A DNA stretch of 64,000 bases from DATBAX01 sp963723765 (GCA_963723765.1 CAVRSD010000003.1:186001-250000); one strand, 5' to 3'. Numbered from the stretch's first letter, positions 23,604-32,982 are shown. Notes: generated from the sequence alone by a model not told the origin. Made by a program: numbers and translations.

Positions 23604-24207
23604 CATCGCCTCACGCGTGAATCCTGATGTCAAAGTCTTCACCGGCGACACCGAGTTCCTGTTTCCCGAAACTTACGATCTGATCGACCGGGTCGAGAAA
23701 CGTTACGGCATCAAGGTGGAACGGATTTACTCAGCACTCACTCCCGAGGAGCAGGAGCGGGCATACGGACCAGCCCTTTGGAAGCGCAATCCCGATCAAT
23801 GCTGCAGTCTGAGAAAGGTCGAGCCGCTCAAGAATAAACTTTCAGAATTGCGGGCCTGGATCACCGCCATTCGCCGCGACCAGACCTCTGTCCGGTCCAC
23901 CGCACACAAGATTGAATGGGATGCAAAATTCCAACTGGTGAAGATCAACCCGATTGCCGATTGGACGAAGCAGATGGTTTGGAATTACGTCCACAAGCAT
24001 GACGTTCCCTACAATCCGCTGCACGACAACAATTTCCCCAGCATTGGCTGCACCCATTGCACTCGGGCGGTTCAGCCCGGAGAAGATTCCCGTGCCGGAC
24101 GCTGGGCCGGATTCCAAAAAACCGAATGCGGTTTGCACGCGACCAATTCTCTGACCGTCGCGCCACTGATTCGTATTGCCGCCGCTGCCGGTGTGGAAGA
24201 AGTCTAG
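23464..24207 (+). CDS. cysH: Assimilatory APS reductase (CysH family)
   Basis: 247 residues from GTG 23464, with AGGAG eight bases before it. PP-loop fold reductase: GFGVEGMVLLDI, FTGDTEFLFPETYDL, then the CC pair in DQCCSLRKVEPL, CTHCTRAV, and the C-terminal catalytic ECGLH. The CC...CXXC set ligates a 4Fe-4S cluster, which marks the APS-using class rather than the cluster-free PAPS class of E. coli. It makes sulfite for the reductase upstream. It shares the operon with the sulfite reductase and siroheme genes. No sulfate transporter or ATP sulfurylase is in the window. Confidence 0.93.
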   Translation: MTEQLEQLKAAAEAWKPEEVLCWAFSNFGEDVAMATGFGVEGMVLLDIASRVNPDVKVFTGDTEFLFPETYDLIDRVEKRYGIKVERIYSALTPEEQERAYGPALWKRNPDQCCSLRKVEPLKNKLSELRAWITAIRRDQTSVRSTAHKIEWDAKFQLVKINPIADWTKQMVWNYVHKHDVPYNPLHDNNFPSIGCTHCTRAVQPGEDSRAGRWAGFQKTECGLHATNSLTVAPLIRIAAAAGVEEV

Positions 24208-24321
24208 CTATATCGCTAACTCCGCTGAAAAGCGCTCATTCCGGGCAAACATCTGGACGCAAAACCCGGCATATCCTGCGCCTTAAGAAAGTTTCGTCAG
24301 CGCACATCCCCGTGTCTCCGC

Positions 24322-24327
24322 TATAAT
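24322..24327 (+). promoter_or_regulatory. -10 element before the LysR gene
   Basis: Consensus TATAAT 29 bases before the ATG at 24357. No clear -35 box is visible at 16-18 bases upstream, as would suit an activator-dependent or weak promoter. Confidence 0.45.
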
Positions 24328-24356
24328 CACGCACAATCCTTTAGCTGCGTGAATCC

Positions 24357-25247
24357 ATGGACTTTGATCAATTAGTCACATTTTTGGAAGTTGCCAAGCT
24401 GGGAAGCTTTTCGCGTGCGGGACAAAAGGTCTTCCGCTCGCAATCGGCCGTGAGCGCACAGATCCGCCAGCTCGAGCAGGAGTACGGCGACCGGCTCCTC
24501 GACCGCTCCGGCAAAGATGTCACGCTGACCCCGGCTGGACGGGTGCTTTTCGCCTACGCCGAGCGGCTCCTGCAGATGAAAGACGAATCTCTGCTGGCCG
24601 TCGCCGACCAGGGTACCTCGCCGCGAGGCAAAATCACGATCGGCGCCAATGAAGCCACCTGCCTCTACGTTTTGCCTGATGTTTTTGCCAAGTATTGCAG
24701 TCTGTATCCCGGCGTGCACATCAACATCTATCGCAACTTCAGCTACAAAATTGTCGAAAAACTGGAGAATGGCACGATCGATGTTGGCATTGTTACCTTG
24801 CCAGTCAAGTCAGCCAGCCTAAAGACGCATGCTATTTTCCGCGATCAGCTCATGCTGATGGTGAGCCCGCAGAATCCGCTGGCCAAGCACGACGTGGTGC
24901 CGGTCAGCGAAATCGTCAAGCAGCCTCTCTTGTTGCCGAAAACCGGCTATAGCCGCCGCGTCATGGACAAACTTTTTCGTCCCTACGCCTCGCAGTTGCA
25001 GATCAGGATGGAACTGCCCAGCATCGGAATGATCAAAAGTTTCGTGGCTGCCGGCCTGGGCGTTTCGTTGATTAGCGCCAGCTTCGCCCGCGATCAAGTG
25101 CTGGCAGGACGAGTGAAGCTCATCGCGTTGCAAGATGGGGAACTCTGGCGGGAACTGGGACTCGCTTATCGCCGCGATCGCACCCTGACTCGAGCGACGA
25201 CGACTTTCATCAGCACGGTTCGTCAGCTTGCGTCCGCGTCAAAATAG
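24357..25247 (+). CDS. LysR-type transcriptional regulator (possible CysB/CysL role)
   Basis: 296 residues. N-terminal winged HTH, residues about 1-60 (FLEVAKLGSFSRAGQKVFRSQSAVSAQIRQLEQ, interrupted here only for length), linker helix, then the periplasmic-binding-protein-like effector domain from about residue 90. Family length is normal. Placement directly after the sulfate-assimilation genes, plus the T-N11-A site in front of the operon, suggests that it activates that operon in response to sulfur status, as CysB or CysL do. That is an inference; sequence alone does not give the effector. Confidence 0.88.
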   Translation: MDFDQLVTFLEVAKLGSFSRAGQKVFRSQSAVSAQIRQLEQEYGDRLLDRSGKDVTLTPAGRVLFAYAERLLQMKDESLLAVADQGTSPRGKITIGANEATCLYVLPDVFAKYCSLYPGVHINIYRNFSYKIVEKLENGTIDVGIVTLPVKSASLKTHAIFRDQLMLMVSPQNPLAKHDVVPVSEIVKQPLLLPKTGYSRRVMDKLFRPYASQLQIRMELPSIGMIKSFVAAGLGVSLISASFARDQVLAGRVKLIALQDGELWRELGLAYRRDRTLTRATTTFISTVRQLASASK

Positions 25248-25413
25248 CCGTTTTTCCCAGGTTTCATTGCATCTGATTTGGCGATACTATTCATTCGAAT
25301 TTCAAATCTCCCGCTGGGCCAGAAGTTGTTACCCTAGAAAAAGCCGAAGGTGCTCGGAAGTGCCGTGAGGCTGGCCGCAAGATACTAGCGTGAATTCCCC
25401 AGAGGAGGTTGCC

Positions 25414-25584
25414 ATGACCCAACTCGAAGAAAATCTCAATAAAATCCTCGAAGAACATCAACACGAGAGCGGACTGCACATGATCGGCGGTCGTCGCCGC
25501 CTGATGGACCGACTGGTTGAGTTCTTTCAATCCGCTGATAAGTCTGACAAGACTGATCAGAATCGGGCTGACCTCCACAACTGA
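25414..25584 (+). CDS. Small hypothetical protein
   Basis: 56 residues from ATG 25414, chosen because a strong GAGGAGG ribosome site lies five bases upstream. It is hydrophilic, helix-prone and without cysteines; it contains GGRRRLMDR in the middle and an Asp/Lys-rich tail (SADKSDKTDQ). Not recognised. It sits alone between the LysR gene and the arginine operon and is followed by an intrinsic terminator, so it is probably a separate short transcript. Confidence 0.55.
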   Translation: MTQLEENLNKILEEHQHESGLHMIGGRRRLMDRLVEFFQSADKSDKTDQNRADLHN

Positions 25585-25612
25585 TTCCCGCGATGGTTGA
25601 TTGACCGCTCGC

Positions 25613-25649
25613 AGCCCACCGCCAGAGAGAGACTGGCCGGTGGGCTTTT
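25613..25649 (+). terminator. Intrinsic terminator
   Basis: AGCCCACC and CCAG on the left pair with CTGG and GGTGGGCT on the right around a small loop, followed by TTTT. It ends the transcript of the 56-residue gene ahead of the arginine operon. Its arms resemble those of the cysteine attenuator terminator (AGCCCA...GGGCT). Confidence 0.72.
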
Positions 25650-25766
25650 CTGTCCCCACTCAATCCCCTTGCTTCGTTGCCTCCAGGACCCTCAACTTTA
25701 AGTAACTTAATCAAGTGCATAATCACCTCACTTTTGCCTTGACAGCCCCGCCAAAAGCCTAAACAA

Positions 25767-25805
25767 TATGAATAGTTATTCATTTCGATGAATATAAATG
25801 CATGA
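25767..25805 (+). promoter_or_regulatory. Tandem ARG boxes over the argR start
   Basis: Box 1 contains TGAATAGTTATTCA (25769-25782), a near-perfect ARG box. Box 2, TGAATATAAATGCA (25789-25802), is offset by 20 bp and covers the argR ATG at 25802. A TTGACA at 25739-25744 lies upstream at promoter distance. ArgR bound here would block the operon that encodes it. Confidence 0.78.
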
Positions 25806-26245
25806 ATAAGCCTTTACGACAACGCGCCATCCTGGAATCCGTGGATCGAGGACCCGTCCATAGCCAGGAAGACCTGCAGCGCATCCTCAATCGGCGGGGA
25901 TTCGACGTCGGCCAAGCCACGCTCTCGCGGGACATTCGCGACCTTGGACTGGTGAAGACTTCGGAAGGCTATTCCATGCCGCAAGGCGAGAGCTCCTCGG
26001 ATCCAGCGTTGCCGCCGGTTTCGCGGCTGGTGCGGGAGTTCGTGACCGGCACGCAAATTGCCCAAAACTTATTAGTGGTGAAAACCAGCGTAGGCAGCGC
26101 CCAACCGGTTGCCGCCGCTCTGGACGGGGAAGACTGGCCAGAAGCGATCGGCACCATTGCGGGCGATGACACCATCCTGATTGTTTGTGTGGATAAGAAA
26201 GCCGCCAAGCGAGCGGAAGGTCGCATTCGGGAGTTGCTTGCGTAA
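25802..26245 (+). CDS. argR: Arginine repressor ArgR
   Basis: 147 residues. N-terminal winged HTH (SQEDLQRILNRRGFDVGQAT, then LSRDIRDLGLVKT) and C-terminal hexamerisation/arginine-binding domain (TAQNLLVVKT-like TQIAQNLLVVKTSVGSAQ, IGTIAGDDTILIVC with the GDD that binds arginine). Represses arginine biosynthesis when arginine is high. It is the first gene of the operon and its start codon lies in an ARG box, so autoregulation is built in. Its stop overlaps the argC ATG by one base. Confidence 0.95.
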   Translation: MNKPLRQRAILESVDRGPVHSQEDLQRILNRRGFDVGQATLSRDIRDLGLVKTSEGYSMPQGESSSDPALPPVSRLVREFVTGTQIAQNLLVVKTSVGSAQPVAAALDGEDWPEAIGTIAGDDTILIVCVDKKAAKRAEGRIRELLA

Positions 26246-27297
26246 TGGCCGCCAAACTCAAAGTTGCAGTGTTAGGCGCTACGGGCTATTCCGGCTTGGA
26301 ATTGACCCGCCTGTTGCTACGACATCCGCAGGTGGATAAGCCGGTTCTGCTGAGCCGTCCGAACGAAAAGGACGCAGCTTCATCCATCAATTTGGCGGAC
26401 GTGTTTCCAATTCTCTCCGGCAATGGGCGATATCCTTTGCAACCGCTATCCTGGCCAGTCCTGAAGCAGCAGGGTATCGGACTACTTTTTTTGGCGACGC
26501 CGCACGAGGCGTCGCGTTCCTTGGTCCCCGAAGCAATCGCCGAGGGACTACGTGTCATCGACCTCAGCGGTGCCTGGCGGCTCAAGCAGGAACAGCATCG
26601 CGCGGTTTACGGCTTTAAAGATGAGGATTCGGTCGCGGCGGCCGAACTGACAAAGAAAGCCGTCTATGGCCTTCCCGAGTTGAATGCCGATCAGATTCCG
26701 GGCGCGGCTTTAGTGGCGAATCCCGGCTGCTACGCCACCTCGGTAATCCTCGCACTGGCCCCGCTGCTGAAGGCGGGCATCGTGGATCGAGAGCGGGGGA
26801 TTATTTCCGATTCGAAGTCGGGCGTTTCCGGCGCCGGGAAGGAACCAACTTCCAAGACTCATTTTGTGTCGGTGGCGGACAATTTTTCGGCGTACTCCGT
26901 TTTCGGTCATCGCCATGTTGGAGAAATTGTCGAACAGTTGGGACTCGGTGCGCGTGAGCTGATATTCACGCCCCATCTGCTTCCCATCCCAAGAGGGATT
27001 CTTTCAACGATCTATTTGCAGTTGAATCGCGAGATGAAAGCAGCCGAAGTGGAATCCTGTTTTCGTGAGTTCTACGGTGGGAAGCATTGGGTGCGGGTTT
27101 TCGCGACGCCGAACCTGCCGCAAATCCAATTCTCTTTGCATACTAACTACTGCGATCTCGGTTTCTGCCTCGCGGAAGACGGACGCCGCCTCGTCCTGGT
27201 CTCGTGCGTGGACAATTTGCTCAAAGGCGCTGCAGGGCAGGCAGTGCAGAACATGAACCTGATGTACGGATGGAAAGAGGAAGAAGGCCTGCAGTGA
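26245..27297 (+). CDS. argC: N-acetyl-gamma-glutamyl-phosphate reductase
   Basis: 350 residues. NADPH-dependent third step of arginine synthesis. Rossmann start VAVLGATGYSGLELTRLLLRHP, active-site VANPGCYATSV with the catalytic Cys, DSKSGVSGAGK and the conserved HRHVGEI-type GHRHVGEIVEQ and TPHLLPIPRGI. Length is that of the common type 1 ArgC. Tightly coupled in the operon: starts on the argR stop and its TGA overlaps the argB GTG. Confidence 0.95.
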   Translation: MAAKLKVAVLGATGYSGLELTRLLLRHPQVDKPVLLSRPNEKDAASSINLADVFPILSGNGRYPLQPLSWPVLKQQGIGLLFLATPHEASRSLVPEAIAEGLRVIDLSGAWRLKQEQHRAVYGFKDEDSVAAAELTKKAVYGLPELNADQIPGAALVANPGCYATSVILALAPLLKAGIVDRERGIISDSKSGVSGAGKEPTSKTHFVSVADNFSAYSVFGHRHVGEIVEQLGLGARELIFTPHLLPIPRGILSTIYLQLNREMKAAEVESCFREFYGGKHWVRVFATPNLPQIQFSLHTNYCDLGFCLAEDGRRLVLVSCVDNLLKGAAGQAVQNMNLMYGWKEEEGLQ

Positions 27298-28079
27298 AAA
27301 TTGTGGTCAAAGTCGGAGGCGCCGCGATCGAGGAGAAATCGACGCTGCACAAATGCGCGCACGCAATTGTTGAACTTGCGCGGGATGGTCATCATATTGC
27401 CGTGGTGCACGGCGGCGGCGTTGCGCTCACTCGCACCTTGAAACTCTTAGGCAAAGAGAGCGATTTTGTGAACGGCCTGCGCATCACCGATGCTGAAACT
27501 CGCGATGTGGCCCTAATGGTACTCGCGGGGATCGTGAATAAAACTCTCGTCGCCGGAATTAACGCAGCCGGATATCCCGGCATCGGCCTCTGTGGTGGGG
27601 ACGGAACGTTATTCCGGGCGCGAAAAAAACAGACGCAGGGATACGACCTCGGGTACGTGGGAGAGATTTCTTCAGTTGAGCCCAAATGGCTGGAAGCCAT
27701 CTGGGGACAAGGTGGTATTCCCGTACTTTCCTCGCTGGCCCTCGGCTCCGATGGCGAGTACTACAACATCAACGCCGATCAGATGGCTTCAGCTTGCGCC
27801 GTGGCGACCCACGCCGACGCTTTGATTTTTCTGACTGACGTCGCAGGAGTGAAAGACGCTCAGGGAACTGTCATCCCCTGGCTGACTACAAAAGAAATCA
27901 CGGCCTTGATTGCGGATTCCGTCATCGCCGGCGGCATGCTTCCCAAGCTGGAAGCCTGTAGTCAGGCCCTGAAGCGGGGCGTGGGACGTGTGCGCATTTT
28001 GCCTGCGGCACAAGTCGACATTCTGCCTCAGTTTTATTTCAGCAAGCTGGAATACGGCACGGAGGTGATTGGAGCATGA
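27294..28079 (+). CDS. argB: Acetylglutamate kinase
   Basis: 261 residues from GTG 27294, which overlaps the argC stop as GTGA; the frame is open further 5' but only as a shadow of argC. Amino-acid kinase fold: KIVVKVGGAAI, VVHGGGVALTRTL, GLCGGDGTLFRA, YYNINADQMA and AGGMLPKLEAC. It phosphorylates N-acetylglutamate. The N-terminus is short and lacks the extra helix of arginine-inhibited hexameric enzymes, so it may be insensitive to feedback (inference), with control left to ArgR. Confidence 0.94.
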   Translation: MKIVVKVGGAAIEEKSTLHKCAHAIVELARDGHHIAVVHGGGVALTRTLKLLGKESDFVNGLRITDAETRDVALMVLAGIVNKTLVAGINAAGYPGIGLCGGDGTLFRARKKQTQGYDLGYVGEISSVEPKWLEAIWGQGGIPVLSSLALGSDGEYYNINADQMASACAVATHADALIFLTDVAGVKDAQGTVIPWLTTKEITALIADSVIAGGMLPKLEACSQALKRGVGRVRILPAAQVDILPQFYFSKLEYGTEVIGA

Positions 28080-29323
28080 GTCTTGCTACCGTGTCGAAGT
28101 CCGAAGATAAGCTGCTGCTGCATACCTACGATCGGCACAAGATCCTGTTTGAGAAGGGTCGCGGCCTGTATCTTTGGGATTCAGAGGGGAACCGTTATCT
28201 GGATTTCCTGAGTGGCATTGGCGTAAACGCTCTTGGGCATGGGCATCCAGCGATTCGCAAGACGCTGCAGCGGCAGGCTAGCAAGTTGATTCATGTTTCC
28301 AATTTGTTTTTTCACGAGTATCAGGCCGAGCTGGCGAAAAAGCTGACGAAGATTTCCGGCATGGATCGGGCATTTTTCTGCAACAGCGGCACTGAAGCTT
28401 GGGAAGGCGCATTGAAGCTTGCTCGCGCTTACGCCCGTACCCAAAACAGCAATGGACACAAAGCGAAGTGGCGGCTGCTGGCTCTGGAAAATTCGTTTCA
28501 TGGCCGCACTTTCGGTTCGCTGGCAACCACCGGACAGGAAAAGTACCGTCAGCCTTTCGCGCCCATGATGCCCGGCGTTGGTTTCGTTGCCTTCAACGAT
28601 GTTGCCGATCTCAAACGCCAATTTGATGGCAGCGTCTGTGCGATCTGTCTTGAGACCATCCAGGGCGAAGGTGGCATCCGCCCGCTCAGCCCGGAATTTC
28701 TACAAACAGCGCGAGAACTGACCAAGCGCACTGGTGCGCTGCTGATCCTCGACGAAATTCAATGTGGCCTGGGCCGCACTGGAAAGTATTTCGCTTACCA
28801 GCACTACGGGATCAAGCCAGATGTGATTACGGTTGCCAAGCCTTTAGCTGCGGGATTGCCGCTGGGTGCCATCCTCACCACCAACGAAGTCGCTAGTGGG
28901 TTTCATCCCGGCATGCACGGCACAACTTTCGGCGGAGGTCCTCTGGCTTGTGCGGTGGCCATCGAGTTTCTGCGAATACTTGATGGGCTTCTCGGCCACG
29001 TAAAAGAGGTCGGCAGTTACTTTCACGCCAAACTGGAAGGCCTGAAAGCGCGACATGCCTCCGTTCGAGAAGTTCGCGGTATGGGCCTCATGCTGGGTCT
29101 GGATCTTGATTCCGGCGACACAGCGAAAGCCGTAGTCGCGCAATTGTTGCAGCAGGGAATTCTGATCAATCGCACCCACGAAACGGTGCTGCGATTTCTT
29201 CCCCCGTACATTATTCAGAAAAAGCACGTTGATCAAGTTGTTCGCGCCCTCGATGCAGCACTGGCTGCAGCGAAGCCGGCGAAAGGCACGGGAAAGTCCA
29301 CCAGAAGGAGTACATCACGTTGA
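28076..29323 (+). CDS. argD: Acetylornithine aminotransferase
   Basis: 415 residues, class III PLP aminotransferase. Landmarks: YLDFLSGIGVNALGHGHP, FFCNSGTEAWEGALKLAR, LENSFHGRTFGSLATTG, LDEIQCGLGRTG and VITVAKPLAAGLPLGA with the PLP lysine. It transfers the amino group from glutamate to N-acetylglutamate semialdehyde; many ArgD enzymes also serve as DapC in lysine synthesis, which may matter here because the window has a succinylase-type DAP set without a separate dapC. ATG overlaps the argB stop by four bases. Confidence 0.94.
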   Translation: MSLATVSKSEDKLLLHTYDRHKILFEKGRGLYLWDSEGNRYLDFLSGIGVNALGHGHPAIRKTLQRQASKLIHVSNLFFHEYQAELAKKLTKISGMDRAFFCNSGTEAWEGALKLARAYARTQNSNGHKAKWRLLALENSFHGRTFGSLATTGQEKYRQPFAPMMPGVGFVAFNDVADLKRQFDGSVCAICLETIQGEGGIRPLSPEFLQTARELTKRTGALLILDEIQCGLGRTGKYFAYQHYGIKPDVITVAKPLAAGLPLGAILTTNEVASGFHPGMHGTTFGGGPLACAVAIEFLRILDGLLGHVKEVGSYFHAKLEGLKARHASVREVRGMGLMLGLDLDSGDTAKAVVAQLLQQGILINRTHETVLRFLPPYIIQKKHVDQVVRALDAALAAAKPAKGTGKSTRRSTSR

Positions 29324-30342
29324 GACAGTCACTCAATTCGAAGTCATTCAGTTCGCCAATTCTGCACACGCCAAGCGCGGAGACTTTGCCGTGCCGCGAT
29401 TTGATTTCCACCCGCGATCTCGGCCCGGAGGGGGTAAAAGCCGTTCTCGATCTCGCCGGATTAATGAAAGCGCGTCCCGCAGATTTTCGCCTGGCACTCG
29501 ACGGTAAGCACATCGTGATGTTCTTCGAGAAGCCCTCGCTGCGCACTCGCCTTACTTTCGAAGCAGGAATCGCCAGCTTGGGCGGTTCAGTCTCTTTCGT
29601 TGATCAGACCTCAGGCCGTCTCGATGCACGTGAAAAGCTGAGCGATATCGCCCACAATCTCGAGCGTTGGGTGGATGGTATCGTACTGCGCACTTTCGCA
29701 CACGCCACGGTCGAGGGAATGGCCGAACACGCCTGCGTGCCGGTGATCAATGCTCTGAGTGATCTCGAGCATCCCTGTCAGGCATTGGCGGACTACTTCA
29801 CTTTGCAGGAGCGCTTTGGCGATCTCAAGAAGATCACGCTTGCCTACGTTGGCGACGGAAATAATGTGGCACACTCGCTGTTGTTGACAGCAGCTTGCCT
29901 CGGATCGAAATTCCGAATTGCCACGCCATCGGGCTACGGTCCGAACCCCGAGATTCTCGCGGCAGCGCAGCAGATTGCCACGGAGACAGGAGCGATAATC
30001 GAATTGTTCACAGATCCGCACCAAGCCGTTGCCGGCGTGGACGCGATCTACACCGATGCGTGGACAAGCATGGGACAAGAGCGGGAAGAGGGCGAACGTG
30101 CCCGCATATTCCCGCCGTATCAGGTGAATGGTGCCTTGATCGCGGAAGCCGCGCCGCACGCAGTGTTCATGCACTGCCTGCCCGCTCACCGCGGCGAGGA
30201 AGTGACCGACGAAGTGATCGACTCGGTGCGTTCCGTGGTGTTTGACCAGGCCGAAAGTCGATACCACGTGCAAAAAGCCATTATGATGTTATTGCTTGGC
30301 GGCGGAGAAGGCCGTTTATCGATGAGGAGCGCGAATGCCTAA
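29320..30342 (+). CDS. argF: Ornithine carbamoyltransferase
   Basis: 340 residues from TTG 29320, with AAGGAG at the right distance and a four-base overlap with argD. Carbamoyl-phosphate site EKPSLRTRLTFEA, LEHPCQALADYFT, and the C-terminal HCLPAHRGEEV. It makes citrulline from ornithine. The first 25 residues are a low-conservation tail (Ser/Leu-rich), longer than in most enzymes, so a later start cannot be excluded, but no better codon with an RBS is present. Confidence 0.94.
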   Translation: MRQSLNSKSFSSPILHTPSAETLPCRDLISTRDLGPEGVKAVLDLAGLMKARPADFRLALDGKHIVMFFEKPSLRTRLTFEAGIASLGGSVSFVDQTSGRLDAREKLSDIAHNLERWVDGIVLRTFAHATVEGMAEHACVPVINALSDLEHPCQALADYFTLQERFGDLKKITLAYVGDGNNVAHSLLLTAACLGSKFRIATPSGYGPNPEILAAAQQIATETGAIIELFTDPHQAVAGVDAIYTDAWTSMGQEREEGERARIFPPYQVNGALIAEAAPHAVFMHCLPAHRGEEVTDEVIDSVRSVVFDQAESRYHVQKAIMMLLLGGGEGRLSMRSANA

Positions 30343-31582
30343 CAAAGAGAAAGTAGTTCTTGCCTATTCCGGTGGTCTCGATACCTCGATCATCATTCCG
30401 TGGCTCAAGGAAAATTATTCCTATGACGTGATCGCCATGGTCGGCGACGTGGGCCAGGGTGACGACATCGATGCTGTCGTCGAAAAAGCCTATAAAACAG
30501 GCGCGAGCAAAGTTGTCGTCGAAGACATGCGCGAAGAATTTCTCACGGGGTATGTGTTTCCTTCATTGCGGGCGGGCGCTGTCTACGAACACAAGTATTT
30601 ACTGGGGACTTCGATGGCCCGACCGGTGATTGCCAAGCATCAGGTTGAAGTCGCGCTGCGGGAAAGCGCAACGGCGGTCTCCCATGGATGCACCGGCAAA
30701 GGAAACGATCAAGTCCGTTTCGAACTCACTTATCAGGCGCTCGCTCCAGAATTAAAAGTGATCGCTCCATGGCGCGAGTGGACGCTGAAGTCTCGCGAAG
30801 ACTGTCTTGATTATGCGGAGAGTCATGGCATTCAGGTCGAAGCCAGCCGGACAAAAATTCATAGTCGCGATCGCAATCTCTGGCACATCAGCCACGAGGG
30901 CGGGGAACTGGAAGATGCAGGCAACGCGCCTCTGGCCACCACTTGGCAGATCACTCGTTCGCCGCAGGAAGCCCCCGACCGCGAAGAGCAGGTCACGATT
31001 GGGTTTGCTAAAGGCACTCCGATTTCCGTCAACGGAATGGGCCTCGATCCCGTCCAACTGGTTGAGCTACTGAATGAAATCGGCGCCCGTAACGCGATTG
31101 GACGAACCGACATCGTGGAGAATCGTTTCGTGGGAATCAAATCCCGCGGATGCTACGAAACTCCCGGCGGCACGCTTCTGATCGCTGCGCACCGTGAACT
31201 CGAGGCCCTATGCCTGGAGCGTGATCTGTCGCACTTCAAACAGCACGTAGCTTTGAAATACGCCGAGTTGGTCTACTTCGGACTGTGGTTTACACCGCTG
31301 CGCGAAGCTTTGGACGCGTTCGTAGACGACACACAAAAAGAAATCACCGGTACGGTCACGCTTTCCCTTTACAAAGGGAATGTCTCAATCGTAAGCCGTC
31401 AATCGGACTTCTCTCTGTATCGCACCGATCTTTCGTCCTTCACCATGGGCGACAGTTACGACCAGAAAGATGCTGCCGGATTCATCCGCATCCTTGGCCT
31501 GCCTTCCCGGTCACGAGCCCTGGTCCGGGCGAAGACTGAAGTTTCGAAAGCCGGGGTGGAGAAATCTGGGGTGGAGAGATGA
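30335..31582 (+). CDS. argG: Argininosuccinate synthase
   Basis: 415 residues. PP-loop ATP-binding motif LAYSGGLDTSIIIPWL, then GTSMARPVIAKHQVE, SHGCTGKGNDQVRFE and the C-terminal half with YSLYRTDL-like LYRTDLSSF. It joins citrulline and aspartate with ATP cleavage to AMP. Length is normal for the 400-residue class. Its ATG lies eight bases inside the argF 3' end. The C-terminal end has a short repetitive tail (GVEKSGVER) not shared by the family core. Confidence 0.95.
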   Translation: MPNKEKVVLAYSGGLDTSIIIPWLKENYSYDVIAMVGDVGQGDDIDAVVEKAYKTGASKVVVEDMREEFLTGYVFPSLRAGAVYEHKYLLGTSMARPVIAKHQVEVALRESATAVSHGCTGKGNDQVRFELTYQALAPELKVIAPWREWTLKSREDCLDYAESHGIQVEASRTKIHSRDRNLWHISHEGGELEDAGNAPLATTWQITRSPQEAPDREEQVTIGFAKGTPISVNGMGLDPVQLVELLNEIGARNAIGRTDIVENRFVGIKSRGCYETPGGTLLIAAHRELEALCLERDLSHFKQHVALKYAELVYFGLWFTPLREALDAFVDDTQKEITGTVTLSLYKGNVSIVSRQSDFSLYRTDLSSFTMGDSYDQKDAAGFIRILGLPSRSRALVRAKTEVSKAGVEKSGVER

Positions 31583-32982
31583 AGATGTGGTCGGGCCGCT
31601 TCCGTCAGCCGCTCGATCCGGCTTTCGAACGCTGGCAGCGCTCTTTCGAGTTCGACAAGCGTTTGTTGAGCCACGAGCTTGCGGCCAGCGGCGCCCATGC
31701 CCATGCCTTGAAGGACGCAACGATTCTCTCGTCTGCGGAGCTGATCTCTATTCTGCAAGGCCTGCAGCAAATTGCCCAGAAAGCTTTGGAGTCGCCGGCA
31801 TTTCTCCAGGACACCGAAGCGGAAGACATTCATCATTTCGTCGAGAAGCAATTAGTCGCGCTCATCGGCGATACCGGCTACAAGCTGCACAGTGGCCGCA
31901 GCCGCAACGAGCAAATCGCCACCGATCTTCGTTTGTATGTCCGAACTGCAATTGATCAGCTTCAATCGGATCTGGCCAGCTTGGTCGACGTTCTTCTAGC
32001 TCGCGCAGAACAAGCCGGAGACGCAGCCATGCCCGCCTACACTCACCTGCAACGCGCCGAACCCGTTCTCGTGGCCCATTGGCTGCTCGCGTATGTCGAA
32101 ATGTTTTTGCGCGATGCCGACCGGCTCGCGGATTGCCAAAAACGACTGAATCGCTGCCCCTTGGGATCGGGCGCGATTGCCGGAGCTACTCTGCCGCTCG
32201 ATCGTCGCGCCATGGCCGCGAGCCTTGGCTTCAGCGGGCCTACCGCCAATAGCATCGACGCTACCAGCGACCGCGATTTCGTTCTCGAATTTGTGAATAC
32301 ACTTTCGCTGCTCGCATTGCATCTAAGCCGCTGGGCCGAAGAAATGATTTTGTTTTCCACGCAAGAGTATAACTTCGTGCATTTGCCCGAAGCCTACTCG
32401 ACGGGAAGCAGCGCCATGCCACAAAAAATGAATGCGGACTTGCTGGAACTGACCCGCGCCAAGTCTGCTCGCATCATCGGCCTTGCCACAGCATTGCAAG
32501 TCACACTGAAGGGCCTGCCGCTCGCCTACAACAAAGACTTGCAGGAAACTCAGGAGCCACTTTTCCAGGCTGCCGAAATCGTGCTTTCCTTACTTCCGCT
32601 GGTCACGGGCTGGATGAAAGCTGTCGAATTCAATCACGATCGTATGCAGGAAGCCGCACAAACCGGATTCATGAACGCCTGGGCCGCTGCCACGTATCTT
32701 GTCCAGCGCGGAGTTCCGTTTCGCTTGGCCCACGAGCAGATCGGTAAAGCGGTGCAGACTTGTTTGGAGAAAAACTGCGAGCTCTCGGGGCTGTCTCTCG
32801 AAGAACTGCGCTCACTGAATCCAGCGTTTGATCAGGACTTCTATGCCTGCCTAACTTTGCAATCCGTGTTAGCTATTCATGACGTTCCCGGGGGCACGGC
32901 GCCATCGCGGGTGCGACAGGCAATCTCGGAGGCGAAGCAGAAGGTCGATTCCATTCGCGGGGGAATCCATGCACACGCGTGA
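31579..32982 (+). CDS. argH: Argininosuccinate lyase
   Basis: 467 residues of the fumarase/aspartase superfamily. N-terminal MWSGRF, HSGRSRNEQIATDLRL, TYTHLQ-like PAYTHLQRAEPV, and the signature loop GSSAMPQKMNADLLE with the catalytic Ser. It releases arginine and fumarate. It overlaps the argG stop (ATGA) and the following acetyltransferase gene by 14 bases, continuing the translational coupling of the operon. Confidence 0.95.
   Translation: MKMWSGRFRQPLDPAFERWQRSFEFDKRLLSHELAASGAHAHALKDATILSSAELISILQGLQQIAQKALESPAFLQDTEAEDIHHFVEKQLVALIGDTGYKLHSGRSRNEQIATDLRLYVRTAIDQLQSDLASLVDVLLARAEQAGDAAMPAYTHLQRAEPVLVAHWLLAYVEMFLRDADRLADCQKRLNRCPLGSGAIAGATLPLDRRAMAASLGFSGPTANSIDATSDRDFVLEFVNTLSLLALHLSRWAEEMILFSTQEYNFVHLPEAYSTGSSAMPQKMNADLLELTRAKSARIIGLATALQVTLKGLPLAYNKDLQETQEPLFQAAEIVLSLLPLVTGWMKAVEFNHDRMQEAAQTGFMNAWAAATYLVQRGVPFRLAHEQIGKAVQTCLEKNCELSGLSLEELRSLNPAFDQDFYACLTLQSVLAIHDVPGGTAPSRVRQAISEAKQKVDSIRGGIHAHA

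Noticed and set aside
25414..25649. A second attenuator: the 56-codon gene has three adjacent Arg codons (25492-25500), is followed by a terminator and precedes the arg operon
   Set aside because: The Arg run is about 110 bases from the terminator and far from the stop codon; I could draw no antiterminator, and a separate promoter with ARG boxes lies after the terminator.
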